From Hevea brasiliensis (taxonomy: Eukaryota; Streptophyta; Magnoliopsida; Malpighiales; Euphorbiaceae), in contig NC_079495.1 in assembly GCF_030052815.1 (NCBI RefSeq), positions 34,381,967 to 34,445,966 on the forward strand: a stretch of 64,000 nt of DNA, given 5' to 3'. Shown piece by piece: positions 1 through 9,893 of this stretch. A program made the position numbers and the translations under genes. The notes beneath the pieces are model-generated. The model was not told the origin of the DNA, made no database searches, and worked only from the letters and a program-made list of their open reading frames with translations. Every line of letters begins with the position of its first letter. The first letter of the stretch is position 1.

Positions 1-40
1 AAAATTAAGACATAGGGGTATTTTGGTCATTTCGCAGTGT

Positions 41-207
41 GACACGTGGCACCATGAGATGGTGACACATGGCATTACACATAAGCTTGCTAAATGTCTT
101 TTAATCATGTAAGATGATTAAAATTAAGATTAAATGTAGGTTTGACACTTGGCACAATGTGATTGGGTCACTTAAACCTAGAGCTAATCAAAGGGTAACA
201 TGTGGCA
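41..207 (+). promoter_or_regulatory. Repeated U3 motif GACAYNTGGCA (four copies)
   Basis: Four imperfect copies of an 11-mer lie upstream of the TATA-like box: GACACGTGGCA at 41-51 (containing a CACGTG G-box core), GACACATGGCA at 64-74, GACACTTGGCA at 144-154 and AACATGTGGCA at 197-207. All four are also present in the C2 LTRs. Repeated short motifs in retrotransposon U3 regions commonly act as enhancers; that role is inferred here. Confidence 0.5.
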
Positions 208-230
208 AGGGTTTAATGTATTAACCTAGC

Positions 231-238
231 TATATAAG
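231..238 (+). promoter_or_regulatory. TATA box of the copia LTR
   Basis: TATATAAG lies about 570 bp before the LTR end, downstream of the repeated U3 motif. The same position reads TATTTAAG in both C2 LTRs (43552-43559 and 62034-62041), so promoter strength may differ between copies. Transcription would start roughly 25-35 bp downstream. Confidence 0.6.
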
Positions 239-803
239 TGTTGTTATGAAAAAATAAAAAAAAACCAGCAGCCACACTCCTTCGTCACACCATTTTGAAG
301 CTCTCCCTCTCTTCCTCTTCATCTCTCATCAATTCAAAGAGATTAGCCATCAATCTCTTGAATTAAAAATACTAGAAATTGTTTCTAGTGTCTTGTTTAC
401 ATCTCTAATCTCTTAAAAGGAAGAACTTGAATTTCTAATTAATAGAAAAAAACTTTAAAAGCTATTCAAGAGCTGCCATAGGTGTTCTTATTGTGGACAA
501 GCTAGAGGGACAACATTTGGTGTCCTGAAGACGAATCTCAAAGGCGCAAATACGCTGCAGTGCATCAAGAAGTTAGTGTAATCATTCTTGATTTAATCTA
601 GGATTCTAAAATTAATCTGATTAATTTTAAAATCTTAAGTGGCAAATACAGATCCAAAAATAAATTAAAAGAGTTTTAATATGTTGTTTATCATTGAAAT
701 CAAATAGTTAAAAATATATCTTGCATGATGCATGTGATCGTAGGTGAAAATTTTTGAATTCAATGGTATAAACTTGTGTTTTTAATGCTTTCGTTCCTTC
801 AAT

Positions 804-817
804 TGGTATCAGAGCCA
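804..817 (+). other. Primer-binding site of C1
   Basis: TGGTATCAGAGCCA starts two bases after the LTR end and is complementary to the 3' end of plant initiator methionine tRNA, the usual minus-strand primer for this class. It fixes the LTR boundary at 801. Confidence 0.92.
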
Positions 818-1067
818 CTATATTTGCCATTTAGATTGTTGATTATATGATTTAATTGTGTGATTTGATCATGAGATGATTATCCATTGTTGGTTGCAAT
901 GGATGTGTGGCGACACACATGGTGAAGCCACCATAGGTGGCGGCAACAAAGCTTCTTCAAGGTGGCGTAAGGTTTGCTTTTTAATTTACAATTGTTATAT
1001 GATTAAAAGCTCATCCTATGTCTAATTAAATTGTTTAATTAGAATTTTAATTACACAATTAAATTAT

Positions 1068-1405
1068 GATTCAAATCAGAATTTTAAAAATTGTTTGAAT
1101 GTGATTCAAATTTGAATTTTAAAAGTTGTTTGAATGTGATTCAAATCTGAATTTTTAAAATTGTTTGAATCATATTTAAATCTGATTTTTTAAAGTTGTT
1201 TGAATAATATTCAGATCTGAATTTTTAAAAATTGTTTGAATGTGATTCAAATCTGATTTTTTAAAAATTGTTTGAATGTGATTCAAATCTGAATTTTTAA
1301 GGTTGTTTGAATGTGATTCAAATCTGAATTTTTAAATTTATTTGAATGAAATTCAAATCTGAATTTTTAAATTTATTTGAATCATATTCAAATCTAGATT
1401 TTTTA
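1068..1405 (+). repeat. Tandem repeat, about 35 bp x 9-10, hairpin-prone
   Basis: The unit is roughly GATTCAAATCTGAATTTTTA followed by a short linker ending in TTTGAATGT; starts recur about every 35 bp (1068, 1103, 1138 and on). Each junction, TTTGAATGTGATTCAAA, is a short inverted repeat, so RNA from the block could fold into a row of small hairpins. The equivalent block in C2 is 44389-44725. Confidence 0.8.
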
Positions 1406-2584
1406 AGTTGAATATGAGATATTCAATTTATTTTAAGTATGTATGTTTTATTTAATTGTTAAATAGTGATATGCATGATGGATGATCATGGACTGTAAAA
1501 GACCAATGTGATTGGATTTATTTCTTCTATGTTTCTTTGAGATTGTAAATTAATTAATTTATTTTAATTTATTTGGGCATGTATTATTAAGTTTGTAATA
1601 ATTTTTTGTTGTAATTTCATTTATTTAAGTTCTTGTAAATTCGCCTTGGTATGCCAAGGATTACTATGTAATATTGGATTGCAAGAAGTTCAAGGAGGTC
1701 AAGAGCATTGGTGGGACCAGTGGGAGGAATTTAAGATCAAGCGTTGATTATGTACTCCTTCAGCAACTCTTGTAAAATGAATGAATGAAATGCATCTAGG
1801 AATGCCCTGATTCAATTCTTGGTGGCTCAGAATTGAATCCCTTAGAAAGTCCATGATCATACCATATTTACTGCTTATCCATGAATGCATGAGATATATG
1901 AGAATGTATGCAATTATATGATATATGCATGCTAAATGGATAATGTGCAAAGTGAGACCTAAATAGTAATTAGGATGACCATAAAATCTTCCAAACAAAT
2001 GATTAAGTTGAAAATGCTATAATTAAAGTAATTATAACATAGGCCCTCCATTGGGACAATTATTTTAAGAAATTTTAAATAGTTGCATAAGATGCAATTA
2101 ATTTAAGAGATTTTCTTAAGAATAATTGTTAAGAATGAGATGTTGTAAATATGTAAATGGTTTGGTGGCCAATATTGGATGTACCTGAGGACATTAAAAT
2201 TATTTGCATAATTGCTGGCTCAATGGGATCAACTTAACTAATGCAAGATAAGTCAATAATGGATGTACCTGAGATTTTGAGCATTAGGGGCTAGGTAAAG
2301 GATTGAACCTCACATGAGATGTGATGGGTAAGAAGTTGCTCACTTATAGTTTATTGTAATTCCAATAATGGATGTACCTGAGGATGATCAATAGAATTAT
2401 GAGAATTCAAGCACCCACTAGAAATCCATCCAACTAGGATTTTCGTTTTCTACTTCGGAAGTGTAGGATTCGCTAAGTTAGTGGGAGGACCAATTTGATT
2501 AAAAGACCATAATCATTTTGGTTAATTACTTGATACATTTACTAATTAATCTAGTTATTTTATGCAGTTAATTTTCTGATAATA

Positions 2585-3420
2585 ATGAGCACAGAACAAC
2601 CACCACCATCCAATATCCTTGCAAGCATACTTGATCGCAATAGGTTGACAGGACCTAATTTCTCTGATTGGCTAAGAAATTTGAAACTTGTCCTGAACCT
2701 TGAACATATAGGATATGTTCTAGATTCAAATGTTCCTGGTCCCTTACCTCCAGAGGCCACTCAAGAGGAACATGAAACTTTGGATAAGTGGAAGGAGAAT
2801 GATATGAGAGCTAAGTGTTACATGCTTGCTTCCATGAGTAATGAGTTACAGAAGCAGCATGAGAACATGCAGAGTGCGAGTGAGATCCTCATTCACCTAC
2901 AAGAGTTATATGGTGAGCACAGTAGGAATGCTAGGTATGAGATATCTAGGCAGCTGTTCCACATGAGGATGTCTGAGGGACAGAATATTAGGGATCATGT
3001 CCACAAGATGATTCGGCTGATTGAGCAGTTGGAACATCTTGACTTCAACATGGATTTCTGACTACAGACAGATTTGATCCTTCAGTCCCTTCCTGAGCCT
3101 TTTGGAAATTTTGTGACAAATTTTCATATGACTAAACAGGAATGCACCTTAGCTGGTTTACTCAACATGCTGGTTATTGCCCAAAAGAATATGCCGGGCA
3201 ATAAAGGAAAAGAGGTAGTTTTGATTGCATCTTCTTCTACTGGAAAGTCCAACAAGAAGAAGGGCAATAAGAAAAAAAAAAGCCTCAGATTCCTGGTCCT
3301 TCCAAAAAGATAGCCAAACAGAAAAACAAAGATCAAAGTTGACAAAGGTAAAGGAAAGTGTTTCCACTACTAGCAGGAAAGTGTTTCCACTGTCCAGAGT
3401 ATAGCAATATAAAAGAATGC
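2585..3420 (+). pseudogene. copia gag, broken (C1)
   Basis: Encodes the capsid/nucleocapsid polyprotein that packages element RNA. The frame opens at the ATG at 2585 after the leader, with the same start context in C2 (45906). It reads 158 residues typical of a plant copia gag (dimerising N-terminus, central conserved region) to a TGA at 3059-3061, where copy C2 has a Gln codon. It then resumes in the same frame from 3074 to a lysine-rich tail. An extended A-run near 3270-3285 shifts the frame before the zinc knuckle. The knuckle is itself disturbed by a duplicated 23-bp unit carrying Lys-Cys-Phe-His (about 3355-3400). It would act in cytoplasmic virus-like particles if intact; it is a pseudogene as written. 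Confidence 0.85.
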
Positions 3421-5813
3421 AATGCCATGATGAAAATCAACTCAAAATTCAAAATATATTTGACACTTAAGGTTATGTCATGTTGCAGAAGATAGGATTG
3501 CAAAACTGGAGAAAATGGGGATTCTATCCTCATTGGGCTCTGAGCCTACTCCAACTTGTGAGTCTTGCCTTCAGGGCAAAATGACTAGATCACCCTTTAT
3601 TGGACAAGGGCTAAGAGCTGAAAATATTTTGGAGCTAATACATAGTGATGTATGTGGTCCATTTAAAGAAATGGCTAGAGGGGGTTTTCATTATTTTATT
3701 ACCTTTACTGATGATAAATCAAGGTTTGGGTATTTGTATTTGATGAAATACAAACATGAATCCTTTGAAAAGTTCAAAGAATTTAAATCTGAAGTAGAAA
3801 TCAAACAGGAAAGAGTATTAAAGCTCTTCGATTAGATCGTGGAGGTGAATATTTGAGTACTGAATTTGATGAATACTTGAAAGAGCACAGCATTGTTTCC
3901 CAGCTGACTCCTCCAGGAACGCCACAACTAAATGGTGTATCTGAAAGGAGAAATCGTACCTTATTGGATATGGTACATAGTATGATGAGCTATACTGATA
4001 TGCCAATCTCCTTTTGGGGATTTGCATTAGAATCAGCTTTGTATATTCTGAATAGGATTCCATCAAAATCAGTTTCTTCCACACCTTATGAGATATGGCA
4101 TGGAAGAAAACCAAGTCTTAAACATATTAAGATTTGGGGTTGTCCAGCTTATGTCAAAAAGTTGAACACTGATAAATTGAAAACCAGATCAGAAAAAGGT
4201 CGATTTATTGGATATCCAAAAGATAGTTTTGGATATTATTTTTATTTGCCTACTTCACAAAAGGTTGTGATAAGTAGAGATGCCACATTTCTTAAACAAC
4301 AGTTTGTTCAAGAAGGTGGCAAAGGAAGGCAAATAGAGTTGGAATTGGAGAATTCTGACCAACCAACAGATTAGATGGATATAGATCCATCTAGTCAACC
4401 TACACCCATTGATGAAACATCTACAGCTGTTCCTCGTAGAACAACCAGGGTATCTCACCCACTAGTGAGATATGGTTTCCTTCATGAAGAAGAACAAGAG
4501 TTGTCTACTCATGAAGAATTAGATCATGGAGATGATCCACTTACCTATGAAGAAGTTATATTAGATATAGACTCTTCAAAATGGATTGATGCTATGAAAT
4601 CCGAAATTGATTCCATGTATAAGAATCAAGTTTGGGATCTTGTTGACCCACCTGAAGGTATTGTACCTATAGGGAACAAGTGGGTTTTCAAGAAGAAAAT
4701 TGGTTCTTATGGAAAGATAAAGACCTATAAGGCAAGGTTAGTAGCGAAAGGGTTTCACAAAAGACAAGGAATCGACTATGAGGAGACTTTCTCGCCTGTT
4801 GCCATGCTTAAATCAATTAGGATTCTATTAGCAATAGCTGCATACTATGATTATGAGATTTGGCAGATGGATGTCAAAACAGCTTTTCTCAATGGATACA
4901 TTGAAGAAAACATTTTCATGGAACAACCTAGGGGTTTTGAATCCCAAGATGGTTCTAAGGTATGCAAGCTAAAGCGATCCATTTATGGGTTGAAATAACC
5001 TTTGAGGAGTTGGAACATCCGTTTTGATGAAGCCATTAAATCCTTTAGTTTTATAAAAAATGAAGATGAGCCATATGTATATAAGAAGGTTAGTGACAGT
5101 GATATCACTTTCCTTGTCTCATATGTGGATGACATACTGTTGATGGGTAATGACACAGGTATGTTGACAACTGTAAAGATATGGTTGTCAAATACATTCT
5201 CCATGAAAGACTTAAGGGAGGCAACCTATATTCTTGGGATTCGCATCTATAGAGATAGAGCGAAAAGACCCAAAGTCTATACTTAGAAAAGGTGTTAAAG
5301 AGGTTTAACATGCTTGATTCCAAGAGAGGATTGTTACTAGTGAGACATGGTATCCATCTTTCTAAAGAGATGTCTCCAAAGACACCTAAAGAAAGAGATA
5401 AGATGGCCAGGATTCCATATGCTTCGGCTATTAGAAGTTTAATGTATGCAATGTTGTGTACTAGGCCGGATATCGCATATGCTATTAGTTTGACTAGCAG
5501 GTATCAATCCAATCCAGGTTTGGAACACTGGATAGCTATCAAGAATATCCTTAAGTACTTGAGAAGAACTAAGGATTTATTCTTGATCTATGGAGGTGGA
5601 CACTTGCAATTGGATGGTTATGCTGATTCTGATTTCCAATCAGATATCGATGATAAAAAGTCTACATCTGGATATGTGTTCATTTGTAATGGAGGTGCAG
5701 TCAGTTCGAAGAGTTCCAAACAGAGCACGACTGCAGATTCCACTACAGAGGCTAAGTATATTGCTGCATCAGATGCTGCAAAGGAAGCTGTTTGGATAAA
5801 AAAGTTCATGACA
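3421..5813 (+). pseudogene. copia pol, broken, lacks protease (C1)
   Basis: Domain order is pre-integrase/integrase zinc region (CESC at about 3555), integrase core (HSDVCGPF at 3643-3666, DRGGEY near 3836-3853, SERRNR near 3940), reverse transcriptase (from about 4560; YVDD near 5122-5133) and RNase H (from about 5600). No aspartic protease motif lies between the gag tail and the pre-integrase, and the same gap exists in C2. Lesions seen by comparison with C2 and C3: one-base loss near 3800, TAG at 4372-4374 (CAG in C3), TAA at 4996-4998 (CAA in C2), and a deletion of a dozen or more bases near 5265-5275. The copy ends at 5813 in RNase H. In intact elements this polyprotein makes and integrates cDNA. 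This copy cannot. Confidence 0.9.
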
Positions 5814-5887
5814 GTGTGGCTCAACCAACAATAAGATAGACTTCTGTGGTCCCTCATTAGAAAGGGGATAGGCTAAAGGACTAGGTT
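5814..5887. other. Unassigned segment between C1 break and TRIM array
   Basis: 74 bp that no longer match copia. It is continuous with 6781-7289 once the TRIM array and one AGGTT copy are removed, so it probably belongs to the same degraded gypsy remnant. I recognise no motif in it. Confidence 0.4.
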
Positions 5888-6037
5888 TGTAATACCCTAG
5901 GCAAACCCACATCAGCAAAACACGGGAGAGATGCTGAGTTTATAAGTTAGCGGTTCGTAACCTCTATTAACGCGTTTTAAAACCGTGAGGGCTTCGGCCT
6001 AGAGCGGACAATATCACTAGTGGGCCGGGCCGTTACA
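5888..6037 (+). repeat. TRIM LTR A (outer left)
   Basis: 150 bp, TGTAATACCC to GCCGTTACA. It is followed by the TRIM primer-binding site TGGTATCAGAGC at 6042-6053. Confidence 0.88.
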
Positions 6038-6127
6038 TTTGTGGTATCAGAGCCGCTCCGCGTGCAACCTTGAGCGATGGTGGGGCAAACCTCAGCGAGG
6101 ACGCTGAGTTCCATAAGGGGGGTGGAT

Positions 6128-6278
6128 TGTAACACCCTAGGCAAATCCCACATCGGCAAAACACGGGAGAGATGCTGAGTTTATAAGTTAGCGATTCGTA
6201 ACCTCTATTGACGCGTTTTAAAACCGTGAGGGCTTCAGCCTAGAGCGGATAATATCACTAGTGGGCCGGGCCATTACA
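6128..6278 (+). repeat. TRIM LTR B
   Basis: 151 bp, directly after the polypurine tract ending at 6127. It is followed by an interior (6279-6325) that has lost about 40 bp including the primer site. Confidence 0.88.
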
Positions 6279-6325
6279 TTTGACAAACCTCAGCGAGGAC
6301 GCTGAGTTCCATAAGGGGGGTGGAT

Positions 6326-6379
6326 TGTAACACCCTAGGCAAATCCCACATCGGCAAAACACGGGAGAGATGCTGAGTT
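6326..6379 (+). repeat. TRIM LTR C, first 54 bp only
   Basis: Starts TGTAACACCC after a polypurine tract and stops at GCTGAGTT, where LTRs A and B continue. The next four bases (CAAA) belong to the inverted half, so 6379/6380 is the inversion breakpoint. Confidence 0.85.
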
Positions 6380-6383
6380 CAAA

Positions 6384-6534
6384 TGTAACAGCCCGGCCCA
6401 CTAGTGATATTGTCCGCTCTGGGCCGAAGCCCTCACGGTTTTAAAACGCGTCAATAGAGGTTACGAACCGCTAACTTATAAACTCAGTATCTCTCCCGTG
6501 TTTTGCCGATGTGGGATTTGCCTAGGGTATTACA
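6384..6534 (-). repeat. TRIM LTR D (inverted)
   Basis: 151 bp, the reverse complement of the A/B type. It is followed on the right by the reverse complement of the polypurine tract (ATCCACCCCCCTT from 6535). Confidence 0.88.
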
Positions 6535-6624
6535 ATCCACCCCCCTTATGGAACTCAGCGTCCTCGCTGAGGTTTGCCCCACCATCGTTCAAGGTTGCAC
6601 GCGGAGCAGCTCTGATACCACAAA

Positions 6625-6775
6625 TGTAATGGCCCAGCCCACTAGTGATATTGTCCGCTCTGGGCTGAAGCCCTCACGGTTTTAAAATGCGTCAATAGAG
6701 GTTACGAACCGCTAACTTATAAACTCAACATCTCTCCCGTGTTTTGCCGATGTGGGATTTGCCTAGGGTGTTACA
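6625..6775 (-). repeat. TRIM LTR E (inverted, outer right)
   Basis: 151 bp, reverse orientation, preceded by the reverse primer site GCTCTGATACCA at 6609-6620. Its outer end is the same LTR terminus as the outer end of LTR A, so the array has identical inverted ends. Confidence 0.88.
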
Positions 6776-6780
6776 AGGTT

Positions 6781-7289
6781 CTTCTTCCTTTATGGTATGC
6801 TCACAAAGGAGTGGTTTGACATCACTGGCATGGATCTTTACCATAACATAACAGGAAGCTAATACCTCCAACACTGTGGTGTCAGGTAACCTTTGCATTG
6901 GAAGTTTCAATGTGTATGTCTTAATTGATGGTCGTGCATCTCATTCTTTTGTTATCTTAAAAGTAGTTCTAAAATTGGGTTTAGTAGTCTTGAGTCTATA
7001 ATATCTGTTGCTTACTAGTAGGCCCAAGTGTGATCCTTTAGTGATAGAGATGATCTGTTATGCTTATCCAATGATGGTGGAGGATAAATACTTTCCAGCT
7101 AATGTGGTGGTCCTAGAATTAATAGATTTTGATGTCATTCTAGGGATGGATTGACTCTCAGCCAATTATGCTACCTTAGACTATAGGGAAAAAGTAGCAA
7201 GGTTTAGAGGACAGGATGGGTCAAAGGTAGTTTTTAGGGAGATTAGACATTTCAGTGAAGGGGATGAACTCCACAATGCAAGCTAGAAA
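6781..7289 (+). pseudogene. gypsy protease remnant, orphan
   Basis: In one plus frame from about 6868 the translation shows a retroviral-type protease site (Leu-Ile-Asp-Gly-Arg-Ala-Ser-His-Ser, where Asp-Ser-Gly-Ala-Ser is usual). It is followed about 70 residues later by the conserved DFDVILGMD block and then Leu-Ser-Ala-Asn-Tyr. Stops interrupt it (near 7000 and at 7153-7155, the latter at the Trp position after LGMD). This is the protease-to-RT linker of a Ty3/gypsy element unlike G2, G3 or G4, whose protease reads DPGSTHSY. It has no LTR of its own, is cut on the right by the LTR at 7290 and was entered by the TRIM array. It is a dead fragment. Confidence 0.7.
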
Positions 7290-9893
7290 TGTGACACCCC
7301 TTACCCGTCTACAGTGTAGCCGAGCAAGGTATGTTACATTCAGTGCCAGAACACCCTATCTTGTCTTGTCATGTACATTATTAACTTAATGTCCATTTAC
7401 TTATATTATCCAAAGTGTGGGAATTTTTTTTTATCATATTTCATTTTCATGGAGATCCGGACGGAGTCTTCTCTATTTTTATTAGTGTATGGCAAGTTTA
7501 ATTATTTACCTATTAAAAAAAATAATTTCATATTATATGTTATACTATCCATCTCATTCTTTCCATATGCCATGTCATATCATCTCATTATTCATAAAAT
7601 TTTTAAGAAAGTAAATTTCATTTCATTCATATAAAATTTAGGTATAATAATTTATAAATTATTTACAATCACAAAATGATTTACTTCGTTTACTTATATA
7701 CAATAACCAAAATACAAAATCTAAATGTACATGTGCCCTACCAAAATGGACTGCTGAGGTGACAACCTATATTATAGCAGATCTGGTCAAAATCCTGTCT
7801 AGGCACTATAGTTGCTGCTGCTGCTGGTCTCCCATACCTACGCATAGTAAGAACCAACACACTAAACATATTGCTTAGTGGTGCATAAATTGAAATAAAA
7901 ATAACTAAATAATTGAAATAATTATTCCACATATAACCTCATAAAGAAATATAAAATTTCATGAATTTAAAATCTTTTACATGTTTATAGAACTTTGGAA
8001 GCAATTAAGTTAATCAGGATCTTTTCTGTTCATTTATTTCAAGTTTAGTCTTATTACTCATACCTATGATCTTTTCATGTACTTATTTAAATTTAAGGCT
8101 TATTACTCTTATCTGTGCTTAAGTAACCTACAATAAATTATAAAGGCTGGATACATGGGAGTATACTAGTTAAACATCCGTATGTCTAACATATATACAT
8201 CGATCATGTTAGGCACAAGGCCAGCGAGCAAACATAAAGCCAGAAATAAAATAAGGCACAATGGCCAACGAGCAGGCATAAAGCCTATAGAACAGCCATA
8301 TCAGATATATATTGTCTATCAATGATTATTCCTTTGGGCAGTATTGCAATCTGTAGTCCCTAATTGGTATACCAATTGATCCATGCTATATAAATAAGTC
8401 TAGGTATACTTTGGGCAAATTGTTATTATTAAGTACTTGTAGTTTTATTATTTCATCTTATGTACTAATTATATTTCATAGCATTTTCATGTCACTTATA
8501 ATGGGAAACATAAGTCCCACATATATATTCATATCATTTTTATATTTAACAAGTCATTTTATAAACTTTTCTCAAGGTCCAGATTTGGTGTCTTTACTTT
8601 ACCTAGCAAATTATTCAAGATGTGGCCACTGTTTGGCCACACTTCCCTCATGGAAGTTGTTCCTCTATGTCTTATCTTTGTTTTCCTTTTTGAATCATGT
8701 TATTTGGAGTTTTAGAACTCAAGTTATGGTCAAATTACCATAACTGGTTCATTGCTTCATTCTAGTTCTAGAACCAAGTAGATTTTGGAGTCCAAATTTG
8801 TCTAATTATTTGGAAATGTTACAGCCTCTTTTAAGCCTAATGTTCTCTACATGAATTGTTAAGTTATGTCTTAGGATCACCCAAATTTAAGAATTATAAT
8901 TTTTTAAGGTTTTTAGAATTAATTATAGCAAATTAACTGACCTGGACTCGTGTACCTTGGGCCTTCAAGATTCCAGGTTCAGGTCAGTGGGTTTGTCTCC
9001 CATTTTAGGATTCTTACACTCAAAATCTAAGGAAGGTTCCTAAATAAAAGTTGGAGCCCTATCTCTTAGGTTTACAGAATAGTTTGGCTCATACCAATTA
9101 GAGTTTTCTACTAAAAGGTATGATATAAAAACTATTCTAGGGTCAAGTGGCTATTTGGTTCAATTTCAGGTATTGGCATGGTGACTTGACCTAGCCAATT
9201 GACCAAGTTTCATTTGATTCTGGGTTTTCGTCAAAATGCCAAAATTTTATTTCTAAGTCTTATAGAGGTTTTAGCTTTGGTTTCACTACATTTGCAATTT
9301 TTTGGATCAAGTTATGGCATTTTTGCCAAACTAGTCGGATAGGTTCAAGTATAGAATTTCTGGTCAGTTTGGTTTTGGATAGATTTGGTGATCTAATTTG
9401 TGCTAGTAATTTGGTTGGGTTAGGGTAGAATTAGGCTCTGTGTCCTTCATAAAAAATGTACTCCTATGTCTAGTCTTTCCAATGGTTCAAAAATCAGGTC
9501 ATTCTGACCTTTCTAGAGTAAGTTATGGACATTTGAACATTTACTGTTCATTTGGTCATTTTCCTAGGGTTGTCCAGATTCAAGCAGTTTTTAGGTCAAG
9601 TTAGGGATAGTTTTTGGGCATGGTCTCTTCATGAAAAATGAAGCATTATGACCCTAGTTTCATCTCCAATTAAACTCATACCAATTGGAGCAATACAACT
9701 CTAGTTATGACTCAATAATCACACTGGACTCATAAGTCCCAAAACTTGCATGAAAATGTAACACTCCCAATTTCAATTCCTCGAACTCCCAAACTTCATT
9801 TGACATACATAGCACTCTAATGGTCAAAAAATCATCTCAAAAATGCCAATTTCAAGTCATACACAAGATTTCCCAAAGTTAGGTTAAAACCCT
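7290..9893 (-). repeat. Reverse gypsy LTR fragment, U5 end present
   Basis: Starts TGTGACACCCCTTACCCGTC, the reverse complement of the U5 end of the G2 LTR. Related, diverged sequence continues (for example, 8690-8740 matches the reverse of about 23845-23880). The U3 end is missing because a copia LTR fragment starts at 9894. No gene is seen; short open frames here are chance. It is either a solo LTR or the 3' LTR of a lost minus-strand element. Confidence 0.75.

Larger units (their letters stand above)
1..801 (+). repeat. 5' LTR of C1, right 801 bp only
   Basis: Matches the last 800 bp of the complete 2102-bp LTRs at 42020-44121 and 60502-62603, ending in CTTCA just before the primer-binding site. 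It holds the distal U3, R and U5. The missing left part lies outside the window. Confidence 0.93.
802..2584 (+). other. Long untranslated leader of C1
   Basis: About 1.78 kb without a credible sense gene lies between the LTR and the gag start. It holds the primer site, a tandem-repeat block (1068-1405) and three copies of GGATGTACCTGAG (2177-2189, 2261-2273, 2370-2382) 84 and 109 bp apart. The same layout is kept in C2 (44122-45905). Long structured leaders with packaging and dimerisation signals are known for BARE-like elements; these roles are not shown here. Confidence 0.7.
1..5813 (+). mobile_element. Angela-like Ty1/copia retrotransposon C1, truncated
   Basis: Old copy of an Angela/BARE-like copia family that occurs three times in this window. 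Order: partial 5' LTR (1-801), primer-binding site, 1.8 kb leader, gag, pre-integrase/integrase, reverse transcriptase, start of RNase H. Homology to copy C2 stops at about 5813 inside RNase H, so the end of pol, the polypurine tract and the 3' LTR are gone. The left LTR runs out of the window. Reading frames carry several stops and frameshifts, unlike the long clean reverse-transcriptase frame of copy C3. Seen directly: domain order, LTR end and primer site. Inferred: the Angela lineage, from RT/RNase H similarity and the 2.1 kb LTR size of the other copies. Confidence 0.9.
5888..6775. mobile_element. Inverted TRIM array with single TSD AGGTT
   Basis: A terminal-repeat retrotransposon in miniature with 150-bp LTRs. 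The left half reads LTR, 90-bp interior, LTR, shortened interior, 54-bp partial LTR in plus orientation. The right half reads LTR, 90-bp interior, LTR in minus orientation. Primer sites occur on plus at 6042-6053 and on minus at 6609-6620; polypurine tracts (GGGGGGTGGAT) end at 6127 and 6325, with the reverse one at 6535. The whole 888 bp is flanked by AGGTT at 5883-5887 and 6776-6780, so it behaves as one insertion. There is no coding capacity; movement would need enzymes supplied by another element. No 5S rRNA-like sequence is present, so it is not a Cassandra-type TRIM. Confidence 0.88.

Noticed and set aside
1068..1405. Regular 35-bp repeats resembling a CRISPR array
   Set aside because: The units abut without unique spacers, the setting is a plant retrotransposon leader and there are no cas genes.
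1699..1998. Antisense 99-codon frame in the C1 leader, nearly the same as 45020-45271 in C2
   Set aside because: Both copies are closely similar at the DNA level, so a shared open frame needs no selection. No known domain, no start context and leader location.
5888..6775. Inverted-repeat structure that could be read as a foldback DNA transposon or MITE
   Set aside because: Each half contains LTRs, a primer-binding site and a polypurine tract, and the duplication is 5 bp; it is a TRIM. No 5S-like sequence for a Cassandra element.
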